This document shows positions 53,486 through 64,000 of a stretch of 64,000 bases of DNA, in pieces; position 1 is the stretch's first letter, and each line of letters begins with the position of its first letter. Position numbers and translations under genes: made by a program. The stretch comes from Gammaproteobacteria bacterium (GTDB lineage: Bacteria; Pseudomonadota; Gammaproteobacteria; Steroidobacterales; Steroidobacteraceae), in contig DAHUYP010000015.1 of the NCBI GenBank assembly GCA_027315105.1, positions 158,982-222,981 of the forward strand. The letters run 5' to 3'. The notes beneath the pieces are model-generated. The model was not told the DNA's origin. It saw only the letters and a program-made list of their open reading frames with translations, and ran no database searches.

Positions 53486-55225
53486 ATGCTGCGCTATCTG
53501 CAGATTCGCGACTTCGCCATCATCGATGCGGTGGAGCTGGAGTTCGGACGCGGCCTGACCGTTCTGACGGGCGAGACCGGTGCCGGCAAATCGATCATCG
53601 TGGATGCGCTGGAGCTGCTGGCCGGCGGCCGCGCCGGCGCCGACGTCGTGCGCGCCGGCGCCGAGCGGGCCGACATCGCCGCCACGCTCGACGTATCCGC
53701 CACCGCGGGCGAACTGCGCCACGTCCTGGAGGAGCAGTCGATCGGCAGCGAGGACGAGCTGGTGCTGCGCCGCGTGGTCGGCAACGACGGCCGCAGCCGC
53801 GCCTGGCTCAATGGCCAATCGGTGCCGCTGCAGGTGCTGCGCGACGTCTCCGAGCGGCTGTTCGATATCCATGGCCAGCACGAGTTCCAGTCGCTGGTGC
53901 GCGCGGCGACACAGCGCTCGCTGGTCGATGTTTACGGACGGCACGAGTCGCTGGTGTCGCAGGTGCACACGGCACACAGCCTGTGGCTGGCGCTGCTGAA
54001 CCGCAGCATCGAACTGGAGAGCGCGGCCGACGAGCGCAGCTCGCGCCTGGAGCTGCTGCGCTTCCAGCTGCACGAGATCGAGGCGCTGGGGCTGCAGGCC
54101 GGTGAGGTCGCCGAACTGCGGCAGGAACAGGCACGCCTGGCCAACCGCGGCCGCCTGATCGAGGCCGCGCGCGCCGCACTCGAGTGCCTGTATGAAGCCG
54201 ACGGCAACACGGCGCATGCACTGGTCGCCAAGTCGATCGGCGCAATGCGCCAGGCAAGCGCCGTGGACGCGCAGCTGGCGCCGCTGAGCACGCTGCTCGA
54301 AGAGGCGGCGATTCGCGTCACGGAAGCCAGCCACACGCTGCAGCGCTACCTCGATGCACTGGACCTCGATCCGCAGCGCACCGACGCCATCGAACGCCGC
54401 CTGGCCGCCGCCGAAGAGCTCGCCCGCAAGCACCGCGTCGCGGTCGAGGCGCTGCCGGAAAGGCAAATGGCGCTCGCCGCCGATCTCGCCGCGCTCGAGA
54501 ACGCCGCCGCCGACCTGGGCGCGCTGCGCTCGCAGCTGGCCGCGGCGCTGACCGGCTATCAGGAGCTCGCGCGCCAGCTGTCGGTCCGGCGGACGACGGC
54601 GGCGCGCGCTTTGGCCAAGGAGATCTCGGTGCGCATGCAGGAGCTCGGTATGGGGGGCGGGCGCTTCCTGATCGACGTCGCGCCCTCCGAGACCGCCGAG
54701 CCGGCGCCGCATGGGCTGGATCGGGTGGAATTTCGCGTCAGCACCAATCCGGGCCAGCCGCCGCGGCCGCTCGCCAAGGTCGCCTCGGGCGGCGAACTCT
54801 CGCGCCTGTCGCTGGCGGTGCAGGTGTCCTGCGCCGCCAGCGCCGCGCCCTGCATGGTGTTCGACGAGGTCGATGCGGGAATCGGCGGCGCCGTGGCCGA
54901 GATCGTCGGCCGCGAGCTCAGACAGCTCGGCGCGCGCGCGCAGGTGCTGTGCGTGACGCATCTGCCGCAGGTGGCGGCGCAAGGCCACCAGCATCTGCGC
55001 GTCGCCAAGCTCTCCGACGGGCGCAACACGCGCACCAGCGTGACCGTGCTCGAGCAGCCGGCGCGCGTGGAGGAACTGGCCCGCATGCTCGGCGGCGTCG
55101 AGATCACGCCGCGGGCACGTGCCCACGCCCAGGAGATGCTGGCTGCGGTCGCTGCCGGCACGGCCCCTCAGCGCAGCGCGACGGTGCGTGCCGCCGGCAA
55201 GCGCGGCCAGGGCGAGCCCGGCTGA
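53486..55225 (+). CDS. recN: DNA repair protein RecN
   Basis: 579 residues, SMC-like ATPase in double-strand break repair. Walker A GETGAGKS at 29-36, the Q-loop region IHGQHEFQSL near 130, long coiled coil across 165-365, signature LAKVASGGELSRLSLA near 430 and Walker B MVFDEVDAGIGG near 455. Follows nadK directly; convergent with fur over 32 bases. Often SOS-controlled; no LexA box is evident since it seems to share the nadK transcript. Confidence 0.97.
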   Translation: MLRYLQIRDFAIIDAVELEFGRGLTVLTGETGAGKSIIVDALELLAGGRAGADVVRAGAERADIAATLDVSATAGELRHVLEEQSIGSEDELVLRRVVGNDGRSRAWLNGQSVPLQVLRDVSERLFDIHGQHEFQSLVRAATQRSLVDVYGRHESLVSQVHTAHSLWLALLNRSIELESAADERSSRLELLRFQLHEIEALGLQAGEVAELRQEQARLANRGRLIEAARAALECLYEADGNTAHALVAKSIGAMRQASAVDAQLAPLSTLLEEAAIRVTEASHTLQRYLDALDLDPQRTDAIERRLAAAEELARKHRVAVEALPERQMALAADLAALENAAADLGALRSQLAAALTGYQELARQLSVRRTTAARALAKEISVRMQELGMGGGRFLIDVAPSETAEPAPHGLDRVEFRVSTNPGQPPRPLAKVASGGELSRLSLAVQVSCAASAAPCMVFDEVDAGIGGAVAEIVGRELRQLGARAQVLCVTHLPQVAAQGHQHLRVAKLSDGRNTRTSVTVLEQPARVEELARMLGGVEITPRARAHAQEMLAAVAAGTAPQRSATVRAAGKRGQGEPG

Positions 55226-55257
55226 AACGCCGCTCGCATGCGGTCGAACGGCGCTAG

Positions 55258-55704
55258 TCAGATCGGCCGCTTGATCCGGCCCTGTTTGCGCGCCGGGCAA
55301 TCGGCGCGCTGGCAGCGTCCGTACAGCACCAGCGAATGCTCCTCGATCGTGAACCCCAGCCGCTTGGCGATCGCGTTCTGCCGGGTCTCGATCTCCGGCT
55401 CGACGAATTCCTCCACCGATCCGCAGTCCATGCACACGATGTGGTCGTGATGAGTGCCCTGGTTGATCTCGAACACCGCCATGCCGTCTTCGAAATGATG
55501 GCGTGTCACCAGGCCGGCCCCTTCGAACTGGGTCAGGACGCGATAGACGGTGGCCAGACCGATGTCCTCGCTGAGATCGAGCAGTTTCTTGTAGATCTCC
55601 TCGGCCGACATATGACGTCTCGGGCTGCTCTCGAGAATCTCGAGAATCTTCAGCCGCGGCAGCGTCACCTTGAGCCCGGCCTTGCGCAGATCTTTTCCTT
55701 CCAC
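55258..55704 (-). CDS. fur: Ferric uptake regulator Fur
   Basis: 148 residues from GTG 55704, giving MEGKDLRKAGLKVTLPRLKILEIL in effect (split: VEGKDLRKAG). Winged helix followed by the dimer domain with the metal-site HHDHIVCMDCG near residue 87 and later ligands near EFVEPEIE. The last cysteine pair CQRADCPARKQ is present. Longer upstream frame to 55782 is low in conservation. Divergent from bamE. Confidence 0.95.
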   Translation of the reverse strand: MEGKDLRKAGLKVTLPRLKILEILESSPRRHMSAEEIYKKLLDLSEDIGLATVYRVLTQFEGAGLVTRHHFEDGMAVFEINQGTHHDHIVCMDCGSVEEFVEPEIETRQNAIAKRLGFTIEEHSLVLYGRCQRADCPARKQGRIKRPI

Positions 55705-55781
55705 TATGCACCTCGCTGCGCGTCCGCCGCCGGCGGCCCGCGGACCGCCGCCGGCGGCGGACGATACGGTATGATGACCCA

Positions 55782-56138
55782 ATGCGAATTATCCCATTAT
55801 TCTGCGCTCTCGGGATGCTCAGCGGCTGCCTTTACCGCATGCAGATCCAGCAGGGCAATTACCTCGATCCGGCCGCGATCGCGCAGGTCAAGGTCGGCAT
55901 GACGCACAGCCAGGTCCGCTACCTGCTTGGCACGCCGATGGTGCCGGGCGGTTTCGACGACACGCGCTGGGACTACGACTTCTACCTCAAGAGCCGCCGC
56001 CTCGAGACCGCGCGCCGTGGCCACGTCATCGTCCACTTCAAGGACAACCTGGTCGCCAGCGTGGAGAGCGACGTCACGAGCGCCCCGCTCGCCACCAACG
56101 TGCGCGGCGTGGCCGCGCCGGAGCCGCACGAACATTGA
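55782..56138 (+). CDS. bamE: Outer membrane protein assembly factor BamE
   Basis: 118 residues, lipoprotein of the BAM complex that inserts outer-membrane proteins. Signal peptide with lipobox LSGC, Cys16. The BamE fold is clear: VKVGMTHSQVRYLLGTPMV near residue 37 and DDTRWDYDFYLKSR near 60. Next to fur, as in many gammaproteobacteria. Confidence 0.95.
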   Translation: MRIIPLFCALGMLSGCLYRMQIQQGNYLDPAAIAQVKVGMTHSQVRYLLGTPMVPGGFDDTRWDYDFYLKSRRLETARRGHVIVHFKDNLVASVESDVTSAPLATNVRGVAAPEPHEH

Positions 56139-56155
56139 CCCGGCCCTCGCGCCGC

Positions 56156-56524
56156 TCAGGCGCCTCGTGGCCCGTTGCCCGGCCCAGCCCGCTTGCCAGC
56201 GGCCGCCGACTGCCTGGCGCGCGAGCGCCGGCTCGCGCGCGGATCGGCCTTGAGCGGCCGATAGAGCTCGATCCGATCCCCATCCGCCGGCACGTGCGTA
56301 CGCGGCCGCGGCTCGCCGTAGATCCCGGCCGGGGCCTGCTCCCAATCCGCAGCGCTCTCACCGAGCAGGCCGCGGGCCACCGCCAGCGCCGCCTCAATGG
56401 TGGCGTCCGGCGCCAGCTCGACCTCACAGCTCAGGATCCCGGCCGCAGTATCGCAGGCAACGCAGCAGCGCTTCGGCTTCGTGGATGCGGCGCTCAATGC
56501 TCCGGCGCTCCCCTTCAATCCCAT
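56156..56524 (-). CDS. rnfH: RnfH family (UPF0125) protein
   Basis: 122 residues with a ubiquitin-like beta-grasp region: CEVELAPDATIEAALAVARGLLG near residue 32 (split) and GDRIELYRPLKADPR near 85, the family signature. C-terminus is basic. ATG 56524 lies four bases past the ratA stop. Usually paired with ratA. The role of RnfH is not settled. Confidence 0.85.
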   Translation of the reverse strand: MGLKGSAGALSAASTKPKRCCVACDTAAGILSCEVELAPDATIEAALAVARGLLGESAADWEQAPAGIYGEPRPRTHVPADGDRIELYRPLKADPRASRRSRARQSAAAGKRAGPGNGPRGA

Positions 56525-56528
56525 CCGC

Positions 56529-56960
56529 TCAGGCCGGCAGGCTCTGTGCCCGCGCGACGAAGGCGCGCACCAGCGCACCGGCGGTCTCTTCGAACAGCGC
56601 ATCGAACAGCGCCGATTTGAGCGCGTTCGAGAACTGAAAGCGCAGCGTCAGCTCGATGCGACAGCCATTGCTCGCCACCGGCGTGAAGCTCCAGCTGCCC
56701 TCGAGCATGCGAAACGGTCCCTCCACAAGCCGCATATGCACGCTGCGCCCCGGATCGAGCTCGTTGCGCGTGGTGAACTCCAGGCGCAACGGCCCGCGGC
56801 GCACCGCCAGGCGCGCCAGCATGTCGTGCGCGCCGCGCTCGAGCACCTGGGCCGCGGTGCATCCGGGCACGAATTCCGGGTAGTGCTCCACGTCCTCGAC
56901 CAACTGATACAGGACTGAGGGCGGGCGGGCAACGAGTGCCGATCGGGTCAATTCACGCAT
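56529..56960 (-). CDS. ratA: Type II toxin-antitoxin / ubiquinone-binding RatA-like protein
   Basis: 143 residues, START/COQ10-like fold: [27 protein letters not shown] near residue 17 (split) and [22 protein letters not shown] near 105. RatA has been described as a toxin that blocks ribosome subunit joining, whereas COQ10 proteins bind ubiquinone; the sequence fits both. Divergent from smpB: the two ATG codons overlap in CATG if smpB begins at 56959. Confidence 0.9.
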   Translation of the reverse strand: MRELTRSALVARPPSVLYQLVEDVEHYPEFVPGCTAAQVLERGAHDMLARLAVRRGPLRLEFTTRNELDPGRSVHMRLVEGPFRMLEGSWSFTPVASNGCRIELTLRFQFSNALKSALFDALFEETAGALVRAFVARAQSLPA

Positions 56961-56982
56961 GGATCAAGTCTACAATGGCCTC

Positions 56983-57450
56983 ATGGCCAAAGCAGAGACC
57001 ACGCCGCGCGTGATCGCAGAGAATCGGCGCGCCCGCCACGACTACTTCATCGAGGAGCGGCTCGAGGCCGGGCTCGCGCTCGAGGGCTGGGAAGTCAAAT
57101 CGATGCGTGCCGGCCGAGCGCAGCTCGCGGAGGCCTACGTCAACGTGCGCGACGGCGAGGCATTCCTGATCGGCGCTCACCTCTCGCCGCTGCGGACCAC
57201 CTCGACCCACAAGGTCGCGGATCCGGTCAGAACGCGCAAGCTGCTGCTGCATCGGGGCGAGCTCGACCGCCTGATTGGCGCCACCGAGCGGCGCGGCTAC
57301 ACCATCGTGCCGCTGGAGCTGTACTGGAAGGACGGCCGCGCGAAGCTGCAGATCGGCCTCGCGAAGGGCAAGAAGCAGCACGACAAGCGCGCGGCGGAAA
57401 AGGAGCGCGACTGGCAACGCGACCGGGCACGGGTGATGCGCCGGGGGTGA
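56983..57450 (+). CDS. smpB: SsrA-binding protein SmpB
   Basis: 155 residues. [27 protein letters not shown] near the start (split), [13 protein letters not shown], and the basic [24 protein letters not shown] tail are diagnostic. Delivers tmRNA to stalled ribosomes. ATG 56983 is preferred since TACAAT at about 56964 could be its -10 box; ATG 56959 is in frame. Its RNA partner ssrA starts 105 bases downstream. Confidence 0.97.
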   Translation: MAKAETTPRVIAENRRARHDYFIEERLEAGLALEGWEVKSMRAGRAQLAEAYVNVRDGEAFLIGAHLSPLRTTSTHKVADPVRTRKLLLHRGELDRLIGATERRGYTIVPLELYWKDGRAKLQIGLAKGKKQHDKRAAEKERDWQRDRARVMRRG

Positions 57451-57531
57451 GGCGCCTTCGCACGCCGCAGGCCCCGCGGGGGGCGCGCGCGTGACCGCCC
57501 GCGCGGTGCGCCCGCGAAACCGGGCCCGAAG

Positions 57532-57540
57532 TGGTATACT
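57532..57540 (+). promoter_or_regulatory. Extended -10 promoter of ssrA
   Basis: TGGTATACT gives a TGn motif joined to TATACT. No -35 box is clear. Start point would be near 57547, a few bases before the mature tmRNA 5' end, consistent with 5' trimming. Confidence 0.6.
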
Positions 57541-57554
57541 CCTGGCTCTCCGAA

Positions 57555-57886
57555 GGGGGCGACCGGTTTCGACGTGGGTTGCGAACCTTCAGGGGCGTGC
57601 CGAGGTGCAGTGGCCCTCGTTAAACACTGCTGCAAACTCTAGTTGCCAACGACGACAACTACGCTCTAGCTGCCTAATCGCAGCTGACCTCTGACCAGCT
57701 CGTGCCTATGCGACTGTATCAGGGGACGCGCTCATAGGATCGCGGGCCATCGTGCTACGGGGTGGTTCCGTTAAGAGATACCGTCGCTGGTCTGGCGTTT
57801 TCCCTGCCCTTCGGGTAGCGCCGGATGAGAACCAAAGAATGGGCTACGCGCGTAGATCCTGAAGTCTAGGACTTGCGGACGCGGGT

Positions 57887-57908
<22 letters not shown>
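57555..57908 (+). ncRNA. ssrA: tmRNA
   Basis: 354 nt, one piece. 5' GGGGGCG pairs with CGCCTCC before the terminal ACCA; GACCGGTTTCGACGTGGG at the start and TTCAATTCC in the T-arm are standard. The tag frame starts at GCC 57645 and reads ANDDNYALAA, stop TAA at 57675-57677, the tag known from beta- and gammaproteobacteria. With smpB it forms the trans-translation pair. Its 3' end overlaps the recQ stop on the other strand (57887-57908). Confidence 0.97.
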
Positions 57909-59767
<1,859 letters not shown>

Positions 59768-59800
59768 GGTCGCTCCCGGCCCGTGGCGGCGGCGCGCACT

Positions 59801-62581
59801 TCAGCCCGCAGGCTCCGGCACGAGCCGCTGCGCCGTCGCATCGCCGGGTGTCTTCTCCGGCGCGCTCGGGGCCGGCGCGCTCTGCGGCACGGTTGGCGGC
59901 ACCGATGGCGGTCCTGACGGTGGCTGCGAGAGTTGCGGTCGCGGTTGGACTTGCGGTTGCAGTTGCGGCGGCAATTGCGACTGCGACGTCTGCGGCGAAG
60001 GCGCGGGTGCAGCGGGCGCCGCCAGCCCCGTGGGCTCACTCGCGCCGGGGCTACTGGCCGGTGGCGCTGTCGCAGCCCCGTTGGCGCCGGGCTGGTAGGC
60101 GACACCCGCGGCGGCGTGCCTGGCCGCGGCGCGGGCGGCTTCGTCGGCCGAAGGGGGCAACTGCTGCACGCTCAGGATCGCGGAGTTGATCACCGTGGGA
60201 TCGTCACGCAGCTTCACGTACAGCTGCCCGTCGGCGGGCCGCGGGACCGGCAGCGCATCGCCGGGAAAGCCGTCGGGGACCGGCACCGGATGTTCGAACT
60301 GCGGATCGCTCGCTATGGCATCGACCAGGAACAGGTTGGAGCCGGAGAGTTTGCACGCCAGATCGGCGGTCGCGGGACATTTGACGTCCTTGAGCTGCGG
60401 CAGCCGCACCAGCGTCGCCAGCGGCTGCCAATCGCCATTGGCGCTGCCCGTGACGACGCGAAATTGCAGCGGCCCGAACGCCGAAGGTCCAAACGCCTTG
60501 GTCGGATCGAGCCTCGCCACGGCTACCTGCGCATCCGCGAGCGTGATCCCGCCGTTGTCGGCGCTCAGAGTGGCCAGGAACGCGCCGTCGGCGGTGGTCA
60601 CCTCGATCTTCTCGTCATTGGCAAAGCTCGACGGCGACAGCGCCCGCACCGAGAACGTCAGCTTGGCATCCTGCGGCAGCTGATCATCGTTCGCCAGCCG
60701 GATATGACCGCCGCCGTCGGCGCTCGACATCTGTACGCTCTTGCCCAGCAGCGCCACGCGCGGGCGCGGCGCGGCGACGATCGCATTGAGATTCAGCACG
60801 CGTCCGTCCTTGAGCTCGACCTTGGCGCGGGCGCTATCGCCGGGCGCGAGCACGGCGGCCGCGGACGCATCCTGTGCCGGCATCGACAGCTCGTCGCTGC
60901 CCTGGCTCGATGAGAGCTTTCCGGGCAGGAACTTGACGCCCTTGATGGACAGGCTGGCGACCTCATCCAGACGGCTGCCTTTCAGGACGCCCTGCGCATC
61001 TCCGGCATGGAACACGAAGCTGCCGAGGTGCCCGGCCTCGGCAAAGGCCTGCAGCGGCACGGGCTGCGGATGGCTCGAACCGTATTGAGCGACCAGCAGC
61101 GTGAGCACGCCGGGCGTCGCCTGCTGCAGCGGCAGCATCAGTTCCATCTCATCGGGTTTCACGGCTTTCCAACCGGCCTTGAGTTCGTTGCCGGCGGCGT
61201 CCCGCAGCTTGACGTCATCGACGCAGCTCACGCTGCCCGCCTGCAGGTGCACGACATTGTCGCGCCCGACGATCAGCGCTGCCTCGTCGCCGGCGGCCAG
61301 TCGCCACGTTTGCGCGGCCGCGTTCACCAATCGGAAGCGAGGACCCTCATATTTCTCGAAGCCCCAGTAGCCGTGCAGCGATGCCAGGATGCCGTCGCCC
61401 AGGATGGCATCCCCCAGAGTCGACGTATCGACGACGAAACCGCCCCGCGCGGCATCGGCTCGCGCGGGCAGCTCGACGCTCTTGCCGTCCTTGCCGGCCA
61501 CGATCAACCGCATGTCGTGCGCATAGCCGGTGGAGAAGACGAGCGGTGCGCCTTCCACCGCCAACACCGGGGCGCTCTTGCGGGCGCAATAGACCTGTTT
61601 GGGATCCACGGGATGCAGCGGCGGTAACTGCGCAGCCTCCACCGCGGGCAGCGCCGCCACCAGGACCGACTTGGGATCGTGGAATGAGGGCGGCGAGTTG
61701 AGGCTCAGGGACAGTCGATCGTCGTGCTGGGATGCCAGGGCCGGAATATATTGATACTGGGCGCTGTGGAAAGAATCGAGAATGCGCGCGATGTCGAGCA
61801 CCGATGCAATGTACGGGCTGTAGTAGCCGTAGTTGAGCTGCGGGGTGAAACTGGCCTCCATGGCCAGATCGTTGGCCGGGCCGGATGTGAGCGCCTCGAC
61901 GATCGAGGTGCTGTGTCCATCGTTGAGAATCAGCGCATCGCGACCTTCCATCAGGCAGGACGCCTGCAGTTCCCGGATACGGTCCAGGCACTTCTCGTCC
62001 ACCTTGATGGCCAGGCTGCGCGCCAGCAGCGGCGCGGCCTCCTCGAGCCTGGACGGGTCGCTCGCATCGAGGCTGCGAATGGCCGCCAGATAGTCCTCGA
62101 GCCGCGAGCGGTCCAGAGTCGCCTGGTTGAGGTCCTGCGAGGCCCGCACGAACGCACCCGGACGGCCGCGCACGGCGTTCACCAGCGTTCTGAAATCCCC
62201 GCTGGTCTGCGGCGCCAGAAACACCAGCACCTGCTGGGCATCGGACGGCACGGTGACCACCAGTCCCTGCCGCGCACAGCGGCCGGTCCAGGTCTCGCAG
62301 CGAAAGAACCAGTTGGCCGGCGGCGGATTGGTCGATCCTCTCAGGAACGCGGCCACCATAAGATAATGCGCCGATTGGTTCGCGGGCAGATCCGCCTTGA
62401 TCCACAGTCGATCGCCGGGCGCCAGGTTCGGCACTTCGGAGATCGGCAGGGTCGTCAGGCCCCGGGCGACCTTGACCTCGAGGTCCGGACCGGTCAGGTC
62501 GAACGGGGCTGGATCGGCGTGTGCCGCGGTCGCAGCGCCGAGCATGGCGGCCAGCAGCAGAGGACGAAGTCGAGATCTCAT
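59801..62581 (-). CDS. Large secreted protein of unknown function with proline-glutamine tail
   Basis: 926 residues. Signal peptide of about 22 residues (LLLAAMLGAATAAHA, cleavage before DP). The body is beta-rich with scattered cysteines (CETWTGRC, CLDRIRELQASC, CPATADLAC) that could pair as disulfides, so it is periplasmic or surface exposed. The last 110 residues are alanine, proline, glutamine and serine, with PQLQPQVQPRPQLSQ repeats. No enzyme motif is recognised. It stops 33 bases before the recQ start; possibly co-transcribed. Confidence 0.75.
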   Translation of the reverse strand: MRSRLRPLLLAAMLGAATAAHADPAPFDLTGPDLEVKVARGLTTLPISEVPNLAPGDRLWIKADLPANQSAHYLMVAAFLRGSTNPPPANWFFRCETWTGRCARQGLVVTVPSDAQQVLVFLAPQTSGDFRTLVNAVRGRPGAFVRASQDLNQATLDRSRLEDYLAAIRSLDASDPSRLEEAAPLLARSLAIKVDEKCLDRIRELQASCLMEGRDALILNDGHSTSIVEALTSGPANDLAMEASFTPQLNYGYYSPYIASVLDIARILDSFHSAQYQYIPALASQHDDRLSLSLNSPPSFHDPKSVLVAALPAVEAAQLPPLHPVDPKQVYCARKSAPVLAVEGAPLVFSTGYAHDMRLIVAGKDGKSVELPARADAARGGFVVDTSTLGDAILGDGILASLHGYWGFEKYEGPRFRLVNAAAQTWRLAAGDEAALIVGRDNVVHLQAGSVSCVDDVKLRDAAGNELKAGWKAVKPDEMELMLPLQQATPGVLTLLVAQYGSSHPQPVPLQAFAEAGHLGSFVFHAGDAQGVLKGSRLDEVASLSIKGVKFLPGKLSSSQGSDELSMPAQDASAAAVLAPGDSARAKVELKDGRVLNLNAIVAAPRPRVALLGKSVQMSSADGGGHIRLANDDQLPQDAKLTFSVRALSPSSFANDEKIEVTTADGAFLATLSADNGGITLADAQVAVARLDPTKAFGPSAFGPLQFRVVTGSANGDWQPLATLVRLPQLKDVKCPATADLACKLSGSNLFLVDAIASDPQFEHPVPVPDGFPGDALPVPRPADGQLYVKLRDDPTVINSAILSVQQLPPSADEAARAAARHAAAGVAYQPGANGAATAPPASSPGASEPTGLAAPAAPAPSPQTSQSQLPPQLQPQVQPRPQLSQPPSGPPSVPPTVPQSAPAPSAPEKTPGDATAQRLVPEPAG

Positions 62582-62829
62582 GGCGGTATTCTAGGACCTC
62601 TTGGCGGGCCTGCCGCCGGCGGGTCTAGCGCTGGCAATTTCAGGGCCGAGGGTGTGGCGCCGCAGGCGTTATTCAGACCTGCCGGCGGCCCCCTTGGTTC
62701 AATGTCGTCCGGATCCGACACCCGGACCTCCCATGGTGCGGCCCGGGACGGCCTGGGCATCGGCGGCCGGTGTCTTATACTCGATCGCGAGCCCACAGGC
62801 CGCCCGCTCACCCGTGACCTGAATGCTTG
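62582..62829. other. Divergent intergenic region
   Basis: 248 bases between the secreted protein and the outer-membrane-type gene. A TATACT at about 62776-62781 could be a -10 box for the rightward gene; the -35 position is not clear. No other structure seen. Confidence 0.4.
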
Positions 62830-63606
62830 ATGAAACCGAGTGAACTGTCCACCCGACCGCCGCGGTGGGCACTGCTGCTATGCGTGCTCGTCTGGACTGC
62901 CGCCCGGGCACAGACCGATGAGATTCAGGTCTACAACGCCGAGATCGCGGCGCCGGGCCAATTCAACCTCACCTGGCACAATAATTTCACGCCGGCCGGC
63001 CGGCAGCAGGCCGATTTCCCGGGCGGCGTGGTCCCGGATCATGCCCTCAACGGCGTGCCGGAATTCGCCTATGGAGTCACCGACTGGCTCGAGCTCGGCG
63101 CCTATGTTCCGATCTACACGCTCACCAGCGGCGATCAGCTGATGTTCGACGGCGTGAAAGTGCGTACGCTGCTGGTCGTGCCGCACGCGCACGATCGTAC
63201 GTTCTTCTACGGGCTGAACTTCGAGCTCAGCTTCAACCAGCCGCAATGGAATGTCAGCCGCTATTCGGGAGAGATTCGGCCGATCCTCGGCACGCATCTG
63301 GGCCGCTTCGACTTCATCCTCAATCCGATCCTCGACACGAACTTCAACGGCTTTGGCAAGCTGGATTTCGCGCCAGCCGCGCGCGCCGCCTACAACGTGA
63401 ACGACGCACTCGCCTTCGCACTCGAGCAGTACGCCGACATCGGTCTCGTGCAGCGCTTCGATTCAGCTCCGAACCAGGCGCAAACGCTGTTCGCCGTCGT
63501 CGATCTGGGCAGCAGCAGCAACGGCATCGAATTCGGCATCGGCCACGGCATGACGCGGGCCTCCGATTCGCTGGTGTTCAAGCTGATGGTGATGCGCGAC
63601 CTGTAG
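62830..63606 (+). CDS. Outer-membrane beta-barrel-like protein
   Basis: 258 residues. Signal peptide with WALLLCVLVWTAARA, cleavage before QT. Then alternating beta strands with aromatic girdle residues (FNLTWHNNFTPAG, WLELGAYVPIYTL, FDFILNPILDTNF, GIEFGIGHGMT) and a C-terminal strand ending VMRDL. This resembles small transporter-like barrels of the phenol-degradation meta-pathway group; substrate unknown. Overlaps the fdsD end by 29 bases, convergent. Confidence 0.65.
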   Translation: MKPSELSTRPPRWALLLCVLVWTAARAQTDEIQVYNAEIAAPGQFNLTWHNNFTPAGRQQADFPGGVVPDHALNGVPEFAYGVTDWLELGAYVPIYTLTSGDQLMFDGVKVRTLLVVPHAHDRTFFYGLNFELSFNQPQWNVSRYSGEIRPILGTHLGRFDFILNPILDTNFNGFGKLDFAPAARAAYNVNDALAFALEQYADIGLVQRFDSAPNQAQTLFAVVDLGSSSNGIEFGIGHGMTRASDSLVFKLMVMRDL

Positions 63607-63832
63607 ATCCCGCGCCCGATTCGCGCAGTCGAATCAGAGCCTCGCGCACCGCATCTTCCAGTCCGTCGCCGCCGCTGTCCAGATGCGCCATGATCTGGCT
63701 GCGCATGCGCGGATCCCAGAAGCGCTGAATGTGATTGGCGATGCCAGCGACCGCGTCGGCATGCCGCGGTTCGCTGGCAAAGAAGTGGCCGATGTCGTTG
63801 GCCATCTGCACCAGGTGCTCGGCATTGCTCAT
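63578..63832 (-). CDS. fdsD: Formate dehydrogenase delta subunit
   Basis: 84 residues; SNAEHLVQMANDIGHFFAS and IANHIQRFWDPRMRSQIMAHL match FdsD, a small subunit of the soluble NAD-dependent formate dehydrogenase, likely helping assembly of the molybdenum enzyme. ATG overlaps the stop of the upstream gene by four bases. Its tail overlaps the convergent barrel-protein gene. Confidence 0.88.
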   Translation of the reverse strand: MSNAEHLVQMANDIGHFFASEPRHADAVAGIANHIQRFWDPRMRSQIMAHLDSGGDGLEDAVREALIRLRESGAGSTGRASPSA

Positions 63833-64000
63833 CCGGCGGGCGCCTCCGCCTTCGCCGCAGCCCCGGTGGCCTGCTCGAGCAGCTCGCGCTGGCGCTGATC
63901 GAACTCGTGATAGCGGCGCTGCCAGGCCGAGGGCTGCGTGACGCGCGTGACCTGCACCGCGGTGACCTTGTACTCCGGGCAGTTGGTGGCCCAGTCCGAG
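63829..64000 (-). CDS. fdsA: Formate dehydrogenase alpha subunit, C-terminal end only
   Basis: The last 56 codons are in the window. They read WATNCPEYKVTAVQVTRV followed by a helical QRRYHEFDQRQRELLEQA, as at the end of FdsA, the molybdopterin catalytic subunit. Directly coupled to fdsD (ATGA). The rest of the fds operon lies beyond the right edge. Assignment relies on the fdsD neighbour and the ending. Confidence 0.75.
   Translation of the reverse strand, partial: SDWATNCPEYKVTAVQVTRVTQPSAWQRRYHEFDQRQRELLEQATGAAAKAEAPAG

Noticed and set aside
55770..55810. Fur box at the bamE start
   Set aside because: AATTATC and ATTATTC are present near 55787-55803, but they do not form the inverted 7-1-7 pattern and lie inside the coding start.

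Overview
The window is GC-rich bacterial chromosome, most likely from a gammaproteobacterium outside the Enterobacterales (Xanthomonadales, Nevskiales or Steroidobacter-like). The evidence is the gene order hrcA-grpE-dnaK-dnaJ-dapB-carA-carB-greA / yhbY / rlmE-ftsH-folP-glmM-tpiA-secG-tRNA-Leu-nuoA..N, a 14-gene nuo operon with separate nuoC and nuoD, the block nadK-recN / fur / bamE / ratA-rnfH / smpB-ssrA, and a tmRNA tag ANDDNYALAA. Lineage is inferred from gene order and protein families, not from a tree.

Layout. 1-6005: the 3' part of thiL, a DoxX-like membrane protein, a ketopantoate-reductase-family gene, and a tight mtnA / class II aldolase / mtnK operon that fits 5'-methylthioadenosine salvage through an aldolase (DHAP) shunt. 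6398-19452: a 13 kb integrated mobile element. 19440-34379: initiator tRNA-Met, the whole complex I operon (nuoN to nuoA, minus strand) and tRNA-Leu(GAG). 34480-52423: minus-strand housekeeping genes for secretion, glycolysis, cell-wall precursor and folate synthesis, proteolysis, carbamoyl phosphate, lysine and heat shock. 52589-57908: nadK-recN, fur, bamE, ratA-rnfH, smpB and tmRNA. 57887-62581: recQ and a large secreted protein of unknown function. 62830-64000: an outer-membrane-type protein and the fdsD and fdsA ends of an NAD-dependent formate dehydrogenase operon.

The element is the unusual part. It sits in the 3' end of the initiator tRNA gene, flanked by a 14-bp repeat of that tRNA end (6398-6411 and 19439-19452). 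It carries a large serine recombinase whose reading frame ends inside the tRNA, an XRE repressor with a nearby promoter and palindrome, at least 12 copies of an ATCAACT-type motif (iteron-like origin), a RepA-like helicase, and both terminase subunits. It also has a chain of about 13 small, mostly unrecognised genes, one resembling ribosomal protein bS21, and a polyserine lipoprotein-like surface protein. I see no portal, capsid, protease or tail gene. The best reading is a phage satellite (or similar hitchhiker) that brings its own small and large terminase subunits and origin but depends on another phage for particles; I do not recognise it as a described family.

Other points of note: a probable AUA start codon for RecQ, recQ and tmRNA overlapping tail to tail, a 46-nt hairpin in the carA leader, and tandem repeats in the tail of SecG.
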